Shown one piece after another: positions 22,555 to 34,544 of a stretch of DNA of 64,000 nt (position 1 is the stretch's first letter; each line of letters begins with the position of its first letter). The notes beneath the pieces were generated by a model that searched no databases, had not been told where the DNA came from, and saw only the letters and a program-made list of their open reading frames with translations. Source of the stretch: Campanula takesimana (Eukaryota > Streptophyta > Magnoliopsida > Asterales > Campanulaceae); the NCBI GenBank assembly GCA_026119855.1, contig JAOWBW010000192.1, positions 1,595,831 through 1,659,830 of the forward strand, read 5' to 3'. The position numbers and the translations under genes were made by a program.

Positions 22555-24181
22555 CAAATAGAGAGAGAAAGAGAGGTATCAATCATATAAATCCAATCAA
22601 TCTAATGGAATTTTTGTTGGTTTCTTCTAACAACCTAATTAATCCATATCTAACTTTGGTTGTTGTCCAACAACTTATTTATTTTGTTTACTCTTTATCT
22701 TCTTTACAGTCAAATTAGTCTTTGGTAGAATTTTGAAATACATCTCATAAATGATGCCCTTAATTTGTTTCAAAATCTACCACTGGATTGTCAAACTTTT
22801 AATGGATGGTACTTTACTAGATTTGCTAGGTCAATTAGACTCGTTTAAGAAATTTAGTAAATTCAACTTTAAAACATATCATAGTTTTAATAGTGGTTCG
22901 TACATTCATTTTTCGTCCATATAAAAACAATCACTCCACCATTCCAAAAAAATATTCTTGTACATTCATTTTTAGTCCATACCTCAACATAGCTGTGTTT
23001 CCTAGAAACTACATAATATAAGATCAATCTTTGTAATCGCATAACCACAATGTATTGTGATGCATGAAAACTAAAAAGTGAGAATCGTTTTTGCAATGTA
23101 GGTTTATTAGTTTTTAATAATGCTTCGTAGAGGTTATAAAAATTGAATTTTTAAGAATTATTAGTGGTTCATGTGCATGAATTCACATAATAGTTGTATT
23201 GTATCATTGCCAATGTCTTGAGACGTGAAAGCTTTTAAAGGTGAATTTAATAAATAAAATAAAGAAAGCGACTCATTTTTGCAATGTCTTGTATATGGGT
23301 ACCGTTAATTTGGAACAAATATACTCATACTTAAAGTACTCTCATCCACAATATTTAGGAAGGATGTAATTTAAAATGATGCAGAATTTTAGAAGGGTGT
23401 AATACATATAAGGATGCAATATATTTTTTAATAGAGTCAATTAATTTCGAGCAAGCATTTTTAATTTAAAAGAAAATCTTCTTTGTGAAGAATGTAATAT
23501 TAATCAAATTTAAGTGACTCGTCTTAACATTATCTTTTAGAATGTGCCGCATGTTCCACATGTTCACAAGTTGGAAATATTATTCACCATTAACAAAGTG
23601 AATAAATCATTTCTGATTGTGGTGGTACACGGACGGAATGAGGGGATTATGTATATATCGATAATTTAAATAAGTCACCGAAATAAGTGAAAAATGAAAT
23701 TTTAGTTAGCTTTTGTTAAAGAGTCAACTCTTACACTATTGAATAGTGCATTTCTCTCTTAAAATATAAGATGAATTTCATCATCCTAACTGGTCTTCAA
23801 TACAAGCCGGCGCACCACCTCCTTTCAACTCAACTACCAAATCAACTTAAAAACCAACTACCACCCTTATCCCTTATTACTTCCCCTTAATCTACCTCTC
23901 AGCTACCAAAACCACCACCTTAAACACCCACGTCCACCCTGTTTAACCGGAAACCAAACCAACCCTTTCCATATTAAGCAAAACCAAGATCCAGACAAAA
24001 ATAGTTTTAACCCCACCTTACAAAAAAAAAAAACTCTAAAATCTCTCCTTTTCCAACACAAGCAACTTTACCCTACAACATTCTTTCCTTGTAGTCACCA
24101 TACAACATCTTGTTCTTTCGCCAAGATTGCACTAACTGCATTCTTAGACACTGCAAGGTATAGAAATAAAGGCTCACCTTG

Positions 24182-24396
24182 TTATGGTTTAGATAGAAAA
24201 GGTGGATATAAAAGGTAGTCTTTGAGCTGAATAAAGGCCACTTCATGTTCCTCTATCCATTGAAACATCTTGTTCTTCCTCAAGACGTCATAGAACCTGC
24301 ATCTGTCTGACGACTTGGAAATGAATATGTTAAGAGCTGCAACCCTTCCTGAAAGTCTTTGCACGTCTTTTATCGTCTTGGGGGACTCCAAGTTGA
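24182..24396 (-). pseudogene. Gypsy pol relic, RT-RNase H connection part
   Basis: The minus strand encodes ESPKTIKDVQRLSGRVAALN and then FISKSSDRCRF, the region just after the RT core in Tat/Ogre-type gypsy elements. The RT core itself lies at 28687-29141. The two were one gene before the CACTA element at 24400-28683 inserted. Further 3' sequence below 24182 is unrecognisable. Confidence 0.8.
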
Positions 24397-24424
24397 TGAC
24401 ACTACTACAGATTGAAGCTTAGGA

Positions 24425-24660
24425 AGCGCAGCTTAGATAGCGCTTGTATAAAGCGCTATGTAAGAAATACCCTTACATAGCGCATAGACTGCATGATGAA
24501 GATGCAAGTTAAAAAAATTTAAAAAAAATAAAAAATAAAAAAACTAATATAGCGCATATAGAGTAATCGCTATGTAATAAATACCTTACATAGCGCATAA
24601 AAAAAGCGCTATCCTATTAAGCGCTTCATAAGCATTTTTTTTTCGGAAAAGCTACCATAG
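24425..24660. repeat. Left subterminal repeats of the CACTA element
   Basis: Repeated AGCGCT-centred words (ACATAGCGC, TAGATAGCGC, AAAGCGCTATGTAAG) recur here and in the right end (28420-28665). In this superfamily, subterminal words are the transposase binding sites. Confidence 0.75.
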
Positions 24661-27074
24661 CGCATTTTCCCCAAATCTAAAATAGAGCAGCCTCCTCCTC
24701 TCACTCTCTCTATTTAGCCCCAGCCCTTCCACCAAAATGAATTTCCCAAATACAAGTCATTGATTACAGGTCCAAAGGAGCTGGGCGTCCATTTAGGCAT
24801 CAGAATCGATTTAAGCGTCCGAGGTGGGAAAGCAGTTCGCACTTCGCACCTCCAGCTCTGCACAACGACAAGGACAGCATCGCCTCACCACTTCCATCGA
24901 CATCACCATTGTCGGATTATGCCTCAGCCGTCGACGAAGAAGGCGTCCACCCTCGTTGCCCAATATGTAGATCTAGGTTGCAGAAAGCAATTCGTCTTCA
25001 TGGTTTCTTCCCATTCTTCGCCTCTGTTCTCCAGCGACGACTATTCTCCCATACTTACCTTTGCCACCCAACCAAACCCCCATTTTCAAAATCAATTTCT
25101 CCTGTTTCTCCAAAGACCCAGCATACTCGCCTTTCATTCGCGCTGGTGAGCAATCGCGCCTTTTTTGTTTGTGTGTATTTGCTATTTGATACTAAGAATT
25201 TATTTAGGAGCAATGATTAATTCCAGTCAGTCAACCAATGGAACCGCTCAAGACCTTTTTTGAAGCCAACAATTGACTCCAGTCAGCCAATCTTTCGGTA
25301 GCGATTGCCTAGGGTTTTCGACTCAGGTTTGTTGTTCGTCCATATTGATTTTCCGTCATTCTTTATTTAAGCAACTTCCACTATTTCTTCTTTTGTTAAC
25401 GATTCTTGCCCTTTACTTATTTTGGATTTTGCAATTGGTTGTATTTTGTCTTTTTTGATATGTTGTCAAAGAGACATAGGATTTGATTTCCATACTTTGT
25501 TCCTATTCTTTGTTTTGCAGCAACTTCATTGGCGATTGATTTTTTTCTGTGAAATTCTAATTTCTTTGCTTACTGCTTTAGTTTGGGAGTTAAGTGAGGG
25601 GTTTATGAATGTTATTGACTCTATTTTAGATAATTAATGGAGGGTTAGAGCTGAAGTAGCAATTTGAAGGAAGATTGTGTTACTTGGATAAGTGAATTTC
25701 TTTGATTTCGATGGTGTCGACAGAGTGAATGAGGCTGCTCCAGTCAAGTTTTTTCTTTCTCTTCTCCATTTTCTTCCAGTATTATTCTGCTGTTTGTTTA
25801 TGGGTTGGAACAGTGAGAGAAATTCGGAGTTGAACTCGATGGTGGGAGTGGGGTGGTGGATAATGAGGCGGTGTGTATTGAAAACGTCATTTGCTGTTTT
25901 GCTATTGACTGGAAGATCGGTGAAGGGGAATTAAATTGTACCGCCTCTATTTCCATTTTTGTTTTCTGTTTGGACTTCCGTTTGCCGTCTCCATCCATGT
26001 CAGTAAACCCTGCCACTTAGTATTAACAGTATCACCATTCAGTACATTATACATATGGGTAGTATATGCTGTAATTCAATTTTGGTTTCCATTATTTTGG
26101 GAATCAAGTATGACTTCGATTGATATTTGTGTAGTTAATAGAGAGAAAATGCATACTAAACTTTCAAGTTTCTGTAGATACATCTTGATAATGGCTAAAT
26201 TGATCTTAATAATTCAAATGCTTGGCAAGCACTCGGTTTATGGTAAGAGGGATTTGTAGCCGGCCAATTGCAGCATTTTTTAGCAGTTTAATCTTTAGAT
26301 TGAACAAGTGTTTTGGTGTAAATGCATAGGAATGAAGGAGGAGAGTCATCTATGGGCTTAAGAGTTCGTTCTCCTATTTGAAACCTGCAAAGGCTGCAAT
26401 CTACTCCTGTCGGTTGCAATCAAAAGCTGTATTATGTCAGTTGCTCCCGTCTTCACACCAAAGCCAACATCAGCCCTACTCTCCTACTCTCTGACATGTC
26501 TCAACGACTCAGTATGATCTCTCTTGGAGTTGATTTTAAAGGTCAGCCTCTTCATCCTGCAAAATCCAAAACCACTTTGAGGGGTGTGTGTGTGTGTTTT
26601 TTTGCTTTTTCAATTGACAACACATTAAGATCTAATCTATTTATGTATGTGTGCAGTTTCTTTCCAATAAAAATACATTAAATGCTTCCCTATGACTTCT
26701 ATTTGGTGATGTAGCAAAAATGCAGTTCGATTTTTCAAATTGTAAAAGAAATGCCTAAGCCTGAAACTGTATTGAGGTTGGATTACTCTTCTTTACATGG
26801 GTCATTATACAAGTCAAAAGAGGTATATCATTGTCAACTCATTGCTTGCTTAATCTGGCGGGATTAATCAAAAAAGATTTATTTTCTTTTCTATTTAATT
26901 AAGTAGCTTTCAGTGACGAAGGCGGTGCACGAGCAGGTGGTAAAGGTCCATTGGCACTGCCCGTATATCCAGAAAATTCACGAATATGATCTTAAGTTAG
27001 TTTCCTAATTATCAAATAAATAAAGCTTTTCCTCTCTACCTTGAAATATAACTAATATGGAAATATGGTCTCAG

Positions 27075-27733
27075 ACATGGATGTATATTGCTGTTCTAGT
27101 TCTCCTATATGCAGGGGAGAGAACCCTTAGATACTTCAGATCCGATGCCTATACTGTGGGAATTCTAAAGGTGTGCATGAAATATTGACCATTGGCTAAA
27201 TTTTTGTCTAGTAAAATAAATATTCTATAAACTTCTCTGACTTTCCTTTTTTCTGAACTAAAACTATTGTCAGGATGCTATTTATCCGGGCAATGTTCTA
27301 ACCTTGCAAACGTGCAAGCCTCCCCAGTTTCAATACAAGAGTGGACAATACATGTTTGTCAAATGTCCTTTAGTTTCTCCTTTTTAGTGGTAAAGTACAT
27401 CATCTCTCAGTAGTCAAATATTATCCACAGATTTCAGAAACCTATCATTCCTTTATCCATTTAAATAACTGGTGATCGCCCTGTTTACATAGTTCTTCAA
27501 CTTATTAAATCTAATTGTTTTTTTTTTGTTTTGCATTTAGTGGTCTTAAACTGTCTTCTAAGATTTTAACTTGATTATAGCTTGCCAAAGCTCTTGATTT
27601 ACGGACCTTATGGAGCTCCAGCAGAAGACTACAGGAAATATGATGTCCTCTACTCGTTGGTCTTGGAATTGGGGCAACACCTTTCATTAGTATTCTGAAG
27701 GACTTGCTCAATAACATTTTGGAGGAGCTTGCA
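27075..27733 (+). pseudogene. Captured RBOH (NADPH oxidase) gene fragment inside CACTA
   Basis: Three exon-like blocks on the + strand. 27075-27170 encodes TWMYIAVLVLLYAGERTLRY. 27274 to about 27385 encodes DAIYPGNVLTL and PPQFQYKSGQYMFVKC. 27581-27733 encodes LPKLLIYGPYGAPAEDYRKY. These are the last membrane helix and the FAD/NADPH-binding ferredoxin-reductase region of plant respiratory burst oxidases. Introns with AG/GT borders are retained, so genomic DNA was captured. The intervening exon with HPFSIT is missing and frames break, so no oxidase can be made. A further possible exon at 27824-27893 is not clearly RBOH. Confidence 0.8.
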
Positions 27734-28686
27734 GTAAGTAAACTGAAATTTAATCGCAAATATTGATGTATGATTTTTTTTTCAAAACTAAACTTGTTTC
27801 TACCCTTTGTTCTGATCATTCAGGGATTCTACACCCGATTCGAGCAGGCATTCAGATCAGAGTTCTGGGTCAATAAGCTCTTCATCGGCCAGTAAGCTTG
27901 GCAAATTTACAGGCACATACTATAATATCACCTTTGAGGTAGTTATTTCTTAAACATTCTTGTGTACAATTGATTTGCTTTATGAAGATTTGTTGTATTT
28001 GATTCCAGAGTCCCTTGTTAAAAGCTATAGCGATGCAGAAGGGAGTCCTTAACAAGTGGCGTCGTCTGAAATAACGGGGTGCAATTATGAATGAATTTTG
28101 GAGGGCTTTCTGCAAACGATGAAGAAGATTTGTTGATTGTAAGATTAGCTATTTTATGGATGATTGTAAAAATTATTGTTGTAAGAATTATTAATGATCG
28201 AGTAAAATTTTAACTCTTTTTAATACTTTATAACTCTTTTGTGGATGATTGTAAGAATTATTGTTGGTGTGTAATAAATAAAAGATTTTATTTTTATTGT
28301 TGAATGAAATGTTTGTGAATTATGATTGTAAAAATTATTGTTGGTTATAATTTATATAATTTAAAATAGGTGCAGGGAAAAAATAATAAATAAAAATGAA
28401 AATAATGAGAATAGCCTAACATAGCGCTTAACATGCGCTATCTAAGAGAGATACTAACATAGCGTTTTATTATGTGCTATCTAAGTGTGATTACATAAGG
28501 TAATTTCTGAAAATTAAAAGATCATCTTACATAGCGCTTATTTATGCGCTATCTAAGTATATTGTCTTACATAGCGTGTAATGAAACGCTATCTAAACTT
28601 GCATAGCGGTAGCTTACATAGCGCTTATATGCGCTATCTAAGTGCAAAAAAAAGCGCTATGCAAGCTCTATTTTGTACTAGTGTGA

Positions 28687-29141
28687 GGCCTTGATCTGCT
28701 CAGGATTTGCTTCAATGCCCCCTCTTAGTCACCATGTAACCAATGAACTTTCTGGCTCTCACCCCAAAGTTACATTTAGAAGGATTTAGCTTCATGTTGA
28801 AAGCTTCCAGGATATCAAATTCTTTTGCAAGATGTTGAACATGATCCTCTATATCTTTCGACTTGACCACCATGTCATCTATATATACCTCTATAGTCTT
28901 TCCAAGTTGATTCTTGAACATCCTGTTCACCAATCTTTGATAAGTTGCACCTGCATTTTTTAAACTAAATGGAATTACAATGAAACAGTATACCCCTTCA
29001 TGTGTGTTGTAGGTTGTATCATCTTGATCTGAGGGCTCCATTTGTATTTGCTGAAACCCAGAAAATGCATCCATGAAAGTTAGGATGTCATGCCCAGTTG
29101 TTGCATCTACTAATGAATTTATATGGGGCAAAAGGAATGGA
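28687..29141 (-). pseudogene. Gypsy reverse transcriptase core relic
   Basis: The minus strand encodes FMDAFSGFQQIQM, the catalytic VYIDDMVVKS and LNPSKCNFGVRARKFIGYMV, the RT palm of a Tat/Ogre-like gypsy. It is truncated on the right at 29141, where CACTA-like sequence begins, and on the left by the CACTA at 28683. Confidence 0.85.
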
Positions 29142-29142
29142 T

Positions 29143-29520
29143 ACTAGAAAGTAGTTCATTACCCACGGAATAAATCTGTCGGTACTAGCTACGAATTTAA
29201 ATTGTTTACCGACGGAAATCATCTTTTGTAAGAGCGGGAACCTCAAAATCTCAAAATTAAAGATTACCCATGGAAATACAATTTAATTACGGGTATGTCC
29301 GTTAGTATTACTTACGGAAATTGACCGTAAGTACTACTTACGGAAATTTCCGTAAGTAACCTTAGTTTGAGTTTGACCAGACATACGATGTTCAATTTTG
29401 AAAGATTATTTACAGAATTTAAACTTACTTAACGAATTTCTGTAAGTAATATCAATGGATTAGTCCGTGGGTACTACCAACAGAGATGTCCGTAAATAAC
29501 GCTTTTTCCGTAAGCAAGTC
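29143..29520. mobile_element. End of a second CACTA-like element (partial)
   Basis: TACTAGAAA at the junction with the gypsy relic looks like a mutated CACTAGAAA terminus. It is followed by dense TTACGGAAA / TTTCCGTAAG words in both orientations, the usual subterminal architecture. The other end was not found before the gypsy insertion at 33112 or after 44404. Confidence 0.5.
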
Positions 29521-29712
29521 TAAAATGTCTTTTAACCCTAACTGCCCATGCCCTCTCTCCCCATTTGGGGTTTTCTTCTCTGTAATCGTTCTCTCTCTCT
29601 CGCTCTCTCTACTCCTTTTTGTTGATGACGAACCGTCTCCAGTTGCAATCTATACTGAGGAATCAATCTCTTTGACTCCAATTCTGAACATGCCCTGTTG
29701 TTGATGACGAAC

Positions 29713-30240
29713 CGTCTTCGATTTTCGAGACGCCAGTTACCCAGACCTTGCTTCTCCTTCCAACGAGGTTGCCTTATTCGCCGGAAAATGTGAATCCTAT
29801 GTTATTAACATACGTCTTGATAACAATTATCGAATTCTGGGTTTGGAGACGCCAATTACTTGGATCCTTGCTTCTCCTTCCAACGAGGTTACCTTATTCG
29901 CCGGAACAGTGAATCCTATGCCATTAACATACTTCTCGATGGCAATCGTGAGATTCTAAATGGTGGGATCCTGTGTTATTAACTTACGTCTTGATAACAG
30001 TCGTGGGATACCCGGATTTGGAGACGTCAATTACTTGGACCTTGCTTCCCCTTTCAACGAGACTGCCTTTCCGTTGAAAATGTGAGTCCTATGCCATTAG
30101 CTTACACCTTGATGAAAATTATGGGACTCTGAATGGTGGGATCCTGTGTTATTAACTTACGTCTTGATAACAGTCGTGGGATACCCGGTTGTAAATCCTG
30201 TGCCATTAACCTCCGCCTTGATGACAGTCGTTGGATTTAA
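29713..30240 (+). repeat. Degenerate tandem repeat, six copies of a roughly 40-bp core
   Basis: The core ATCCTRTGYYATTAACWTAC followed by a CTTGATRACARTYRTGGG-like stretch recurs six times, spaced irregularly. Longer flanking phrases (GCTTCTCCTTCCAACGAGG) recur three times. It lies in the leader or promoter region of the plant-mobile-domain gene. Confidence 0.6.
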
Positions 30241-30495
30241 AGTTTGCTGATGCAGATTTCGTTGCTCACCCATGATCTTGGATGCACGGTGAGAATAAAT
30301 TCATACTGAGAAACAACTTTGCTTGTTCCAATTCTGAAAATATCCATTTGTTGACGACTCAATGTTCCATCTTGAACCGGGTTCAGATTCGACCTTTCAG
30401 TCAAAAGCAGGGCTTTTTCTGACATTTCTGTTAAAAGCAGGGCTTTTCTGGAATTTCTCAAGAAAACATGGTTTTCTGAGATTTTTTTGGAGATA

Positions 30496-30527
30496 TCTCG
30501 TACGAGATATCGATGTCTCGTACGAGA
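30496..30527. promoter_or_regulatory. 32-bp near-perfect palindrome made of two TCTCGTACGAGA units
   Basis: Two identical 12-bp palindromes flank an ATCGAT-centred spacer, so the whole 32 bp is also dyad-symmetric. It lies 149 bp before the ATG of the PMD gene. A close copy is at 44501-44530. Confidence 0.7.
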
Positions 30528-30675
30528 CTTCTCTGTTTTCACGCATATCAGAGGCGCTGAAGGTGATTTTCAAATCACTTTTCTTCTTTCATTTCGGGAA
30601 TTCTCAACCCTAGGTGATTTTTTCACTAAAAAATATTTGTTTTCACCAAATTCTGGTAATCCCCAACCCTTTCAA

Positions 30676-32701
30676 ATGGCTGGTGCCAATCATTCTCACA
30701 GGGAGCACCTCTTTGGTAGGCACATGAGAGGCAAAGTGTGGGCGATGGATGAGTTGTGCTCGTTTCCCGATGATCATATTTCTCACGCCGTTCGGGCGAG
30801 GAGGGTAAGGATCTCTTCCTTTTACTGAGTTTCCATGTCAATTTCGTCGTTGCATGTCTCAATTTGGTGCCTTCGCAGTTTGACTTTCATCGACTTTTGC
30901 CTAGAATTATTGTTGCTAGGGTTTATCATGCATGGCTGATCTTTTGATGGAATTTTACCCATGTCGATGTTGAAAATCATTGTAGTATAGTAGTACATGA
31001 TTTTGACTGTCGTTCTAGGCAATTCTACGACTTTTTCGGGTAAAATGCTTGAATAAGGATTTTACTGATTTTCTGACATTTGTCTCTTTTGTCTCTGTTG
31101 TTTGCAGTCATTCAGGGTGATTGATAACTGTAGAGGCAGCGTGCGAGCGATTGCCGAGAGGTGGGTAACTCTCAATGGCGAGATGAAGGAAGAGATCGAG
31201 AATCTTGGGCTGAAACCCTTCTTTGACGGCCTAGTCAGTGAGAGGAGGAATGTTCACTTGCTCCAGGATATTCGAGAGCATTGGTGGGACAGCACTCATA
31301 CTATGCATATGCGGTGGGGGGAGGTTACCATGACCCCTACTGACTTTCATGACATTACTGGGCTTGCCATCGTCGGTGAGCCTCTTGAGGTTGATACGGA
31401 TTTTTCTCCTAGTAGGGATGATATAATGCGCTTTCTGGGATTCTCTGTGTGTACTCTAGGTAAGGGTGTCCCTCTGAAGGCCTTGAGGGACAAGGTTGAT
31501 GCCTATATTACTGTTAACGCCGGTCAGATGTACCTCACCGGTACCCGTATTGCAGCTGTCCGTGGCTTTCTGTGGTGGGCCCTTTCTGAGACGCTATTTG
31601 CCAATCATGCGTCGACTGCCTTGTTTACGCTGTTGAGCTACTTGAGGGATATGCAGCATGTGATTGATGCCTGTTGGGGATTGGCAGGCTTGGCTCACTG
31701 CTACGTGGCTATAGATGAAAGTTCGCGGGATCGTGCGAACGCTGGCTTAGGCGGCTACAGTCATGCCTGGGAGGTATAATACTCATCTTCTTCTGTATTC
31801 CTCCTTAATCTCAGCCCCAGTTTTACTTTCTGTCTTAGTAACTCATTCAGCTTTGACATTTTTATATGTTTCTCCCATTTTGTAGGCTTGGGGATACGCC
31901 ATGTTTGGTCTCTTCACTTTTAATCTTCGAGAAAACACTGTTATGTTCCCGGATACTCTGAGATGGAGCCGGGGTAACAGGGATACCCGTGATGAGCATG
32001 CGGAGGGGGCTGATATGCCGGTGGAGCGCATGCGGCTATATTTTGACAGATGGGAGGCCGTCCCTGAGTCCGCTGTCGCTTTCATTCCTTGGCGGAGTCT
32101 GGGCATTGATCATGCTTACGAGTTTTCCGGTATGAGGCTACTGATGATTGGCATTGGTAGGGGATGCTTTTACTTAGGAGAGAGAGTCTCTCGCCAGCAG
32201 GGTAGTGGCAGACTCGATGTTATCGTCCCTTTGGACCCGCCGGCCCATATGCTTAACTCTTATGCCATCGCGGAGGAGGGAAGAGGGGACCTCATTATTG
32301 GTCAGGATGCTTTTGACCATATGTCCTTGGAGGCTAATTATCAGGACTTCCTCGCTCGCCTCATGCCCCGGTTAATTCTGGAGGGTGATCAGGCTCAGGC
32401 CCAGGGAGTTGTCCACGTTCCTTTCCGTCCACAGCTTGGACCAGCTTCATTCTCCTACAATGTGGCTGAGGGAATAGAGAGCACCGAGGACCTTCCCGCC
32501 CAGTATGATATGCCTGAGGGACTCGTACCTCCTGCCGACGCGACCATGGTATGATTGATTACCCTTCTTCTGTCATTTCTTTCATTCTAACATTTCATCT
32601 CTCTGTTTGTCATTTATCTGAAGATTCTGATATCTTTATTTGTTTCTTCTCAAAAGGTGCCCATTGCTGAGTATAGAGAGGTCGCGGGATGGCTTTCCTA
32701 A
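30676..32701 (+). CDS. Plant mobile domain (MAIN-like) protein gene, four exons
   Basis: Exons 30676-30804, 31108-31773, 31886-32548 and 32657-32701 join at GT-AG borders, all in phase 0, giving 500 residues. Residues about 110-140 carry the PMD signature (RWGEVTMTPTDFHDITGL), and the domain continues through exon 3 (AFIPWRSLG). Plant mobile domain proteins occur both as host nuclear proteins (MAIN/MAIL, silencing and genome stability) and as cargo of gypsy and Mutator-like TEs. The stop TAA at 32699 looks premature: the same frame continues to TGA at 32813-32815 with a basic C-terminus (AKRVKRETAELLGRLARQ). GC content and codon use are higher than in neighbours. TE-borne rather than host origin is likely, given the surroundings. 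Confidence 0.75.
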
Positions 32702-32815
32702 TTCATGGCCTATGCCAAGAGGGTGAAGAGAGAGACCGCGGAACTCTTAGGCCGATTGGCTCGTCAGACGGCAGAGTCAGCCTCTTGCGCGAAGAGACCT
32801 CGGACAGACGAGTGA

Positions 32816-33111
32816 TCACGTGGCAATGGCGACGTCTCCTTCCTTTTGATTCTGAGTAGATAGGATCCCCCATTCCCTCTTTTTGTTGACGATGTACTTA
32901 TTGCCTCGGCGTAGGCGAAGACAACTTTTTCTTTCTTTGGTTTGTACCTATACAACAGTTATTTCCTAACTCTAACACATAATACATTAGTTGATTTTAG
33001 TTTTTATTTCTGACTATTGTAAATGTATTGATTCACATCCGGTTGGTCAACCGAGGGGTAATTTTATGAGATGGATTCGCGTTGGGTCATTTGTAGGTAA
33101 TGTATGAACTG
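32816..33111. other. 3' flank of the PMD gene up to the gypsy insertion
   Basis: Presumed 3' UTR and flank. The sequence continues after the gypsy element at 44400. The repeated AACTG at 33107-33111 and 44400-44404 marks the insertion point. Confidence 0.6.
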
Positions 33112-34483
33112 TGATAGAGTAGTATTTACATATATAATCTCTATGTTCATGTGCTAGTTTTATTGACTTTTGGATATAATTTAGAACATTATTGATGTAA
33201 TTGTTGATCTATTTTGTATAAGGAACTTTGTAAGGATTTGAATGTTGTAAAACACTTTTTAGTGTTATTTTGATATTTTGCAAAGGCCTGGATGCTCAAA
33301 AGTGTGGAGATCAATGATTGCTCGAGTCACCATCAATGGTCAACAGCGGTCAACCGAGTCAAGGACGGGAATAAGAAGAAAATCAACCTGTCAGATAACT
33401 GTGCGGCCGCACAAAACATATCGTGCGGTCGCCCAATTCATACCCATTCCATGACCAAATCAATTCAGAAAGATGTGCGGTCGCACACACCATTTTGGGC
33501 GGTCGCACAGCCTACCCGACAGGAAAATGCAGTTTTTCAACAGCTTGATATCCTCTTCTTGTGTTCCCATTGTGTAACCCTAGCTTGATCCTAGTATAAA
33601 TACATCTCTTCCACACAGCAGCCAGGGTATTCAGATCTAGAATAGATAGTTTTTACTTCCTTCAAACATTGTAGAGAAAGATTGAGAGGTTTTTCATTGT
33701 TCCAAATATTTTCACTTCTTCAAGTTTTATGTTGAATATTGACGCTTTGTTGAAGAAGAATATGTGTATGCTTGGCTAATCTCCTCATTCTATGGATTGG
33801 AGGTAACATGTATGGAATTATTATGTTTTAATTGATAGTATTGTTATTCATTTTGTTGGGTTTTTCAAGAAGTATTTTTATAAGAGTTTTCTAGTTACAA
33901 TCTAATGTTTAGATTAGCTTGGCTCTTAAACTAATTTGTGTATAAGGATTTCAAGTGATTGATTGAGATATACAAAGTCCGACTTTTGAAATAATATAAT
34001 TTTGATTTGTAAAGTGATTTCTTATCAAAATTATAGATTTAAGATTCCTAAGATTTTAATGAGTTCTTTGAATATCATATGGCCTTTGCAGAAAATATGA
34101 TATTGAAAGAACACTAGATTGAAGATGTGTGAGCATTCAATCTTACTTAAGAGAATAAATCCCCAACAAGGAATGATGATATTATTAGTTATATATATTA
34201 ATGAAATACATGTGAATCCAATCCATAGATCTTCCTCTCATTGCTGAAATTCCGGTAAACACATTCTATTTTGTTTAATTGCTATCTTAGTTTAATTTAA
34301 GTGTTTTTGTAGTATTAAAATCAAAACAAAACCTGTCATTTTTAATTTCTTGTTTATACTGCTGAAAATCGAATCGTGAAATACACAAGTCTCTGTGGAT
34401 CGACCCTCGCATAGCGTATTACTACTACGGTGACTAGTACACTTGCTTGGTATTTTTATTACAAGTGGAGTGTTTCTCTCTCA
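33112..34483 (+). repeat. 5' LTR of the Athila-like gypsy
   Basis: U3 has four CpG-rich words: GTGCGGCCGCAC at 33401-33412, GTGCGGTCGCCC at 33423-33434, GTGCGGTCGCAC at 33475-33486 and GGGCGGTCGCAC at 33497-33508. TATAAATA follows at 33595-33602, about 90 bp after the last word. Confidence 0.9.
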
Positions 34484-34489
34484 AGTTTT

Positions 34490-34507
34490 TGGCGCCGCTG
34501 CCGGGGA
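34490..34507 (+). other. Primer binding site, tRNA-Asp type
   Basis: TGGCGCCGCTGCCGGGGA lies six bases after the 5' LTR. It is the Athila-type primer site. Confidence 0.85.
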
Positions 34508-34544
34508 CTTGTTCTGTATTTCACAGTTCAATTTTCAATAGCGT

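Larger units (their letters stand above)
19257..24181. other. AT-rich intergenic or intron DNA without a recognised gene
   Basis: No frame with a domain or consistent splice structure was found. It contains a 12-bp inverted repeat (19634-19645 / 19658-19669), a tandem hairpin repeat at 21089-21230, a GA-rich tract near 21600-21670 and a GT/GC alternating tract at 22514-22554. The missing 5' part of the RAWUL gene could lie here or beyond. Confidence 0.4.
24400..28683. mobile_element. CACTA (En/Spm) element inserted in gypsy RT, carrying RBOH exons
   Basis: It starts CACTACTACAGA and ends TTTTGTACTAGTG, a CACTA inverted repeat. It is flanked by TGA on both sides (24397-24399, 28684-28686), the 3-bp duplication of this superfamily. 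Subterminal arrays of ACATAGCGCTT / AAGCGCTATGTAAG words fill about 24425-24660 and 28420-28665 in both orientations. No transposase was recognised, so it looks non-autonomous. The interior holds captured host gene sequence. Confidence 0.9.

Noticed and set aside
24760..26259. Several open frames inside the CACTA element
   Set aside because: Low-complexity, hydrophobic translations with no transposase (TNP2/TNPD) or other domain recognised. Only the RBOH pieces further right are supportable.
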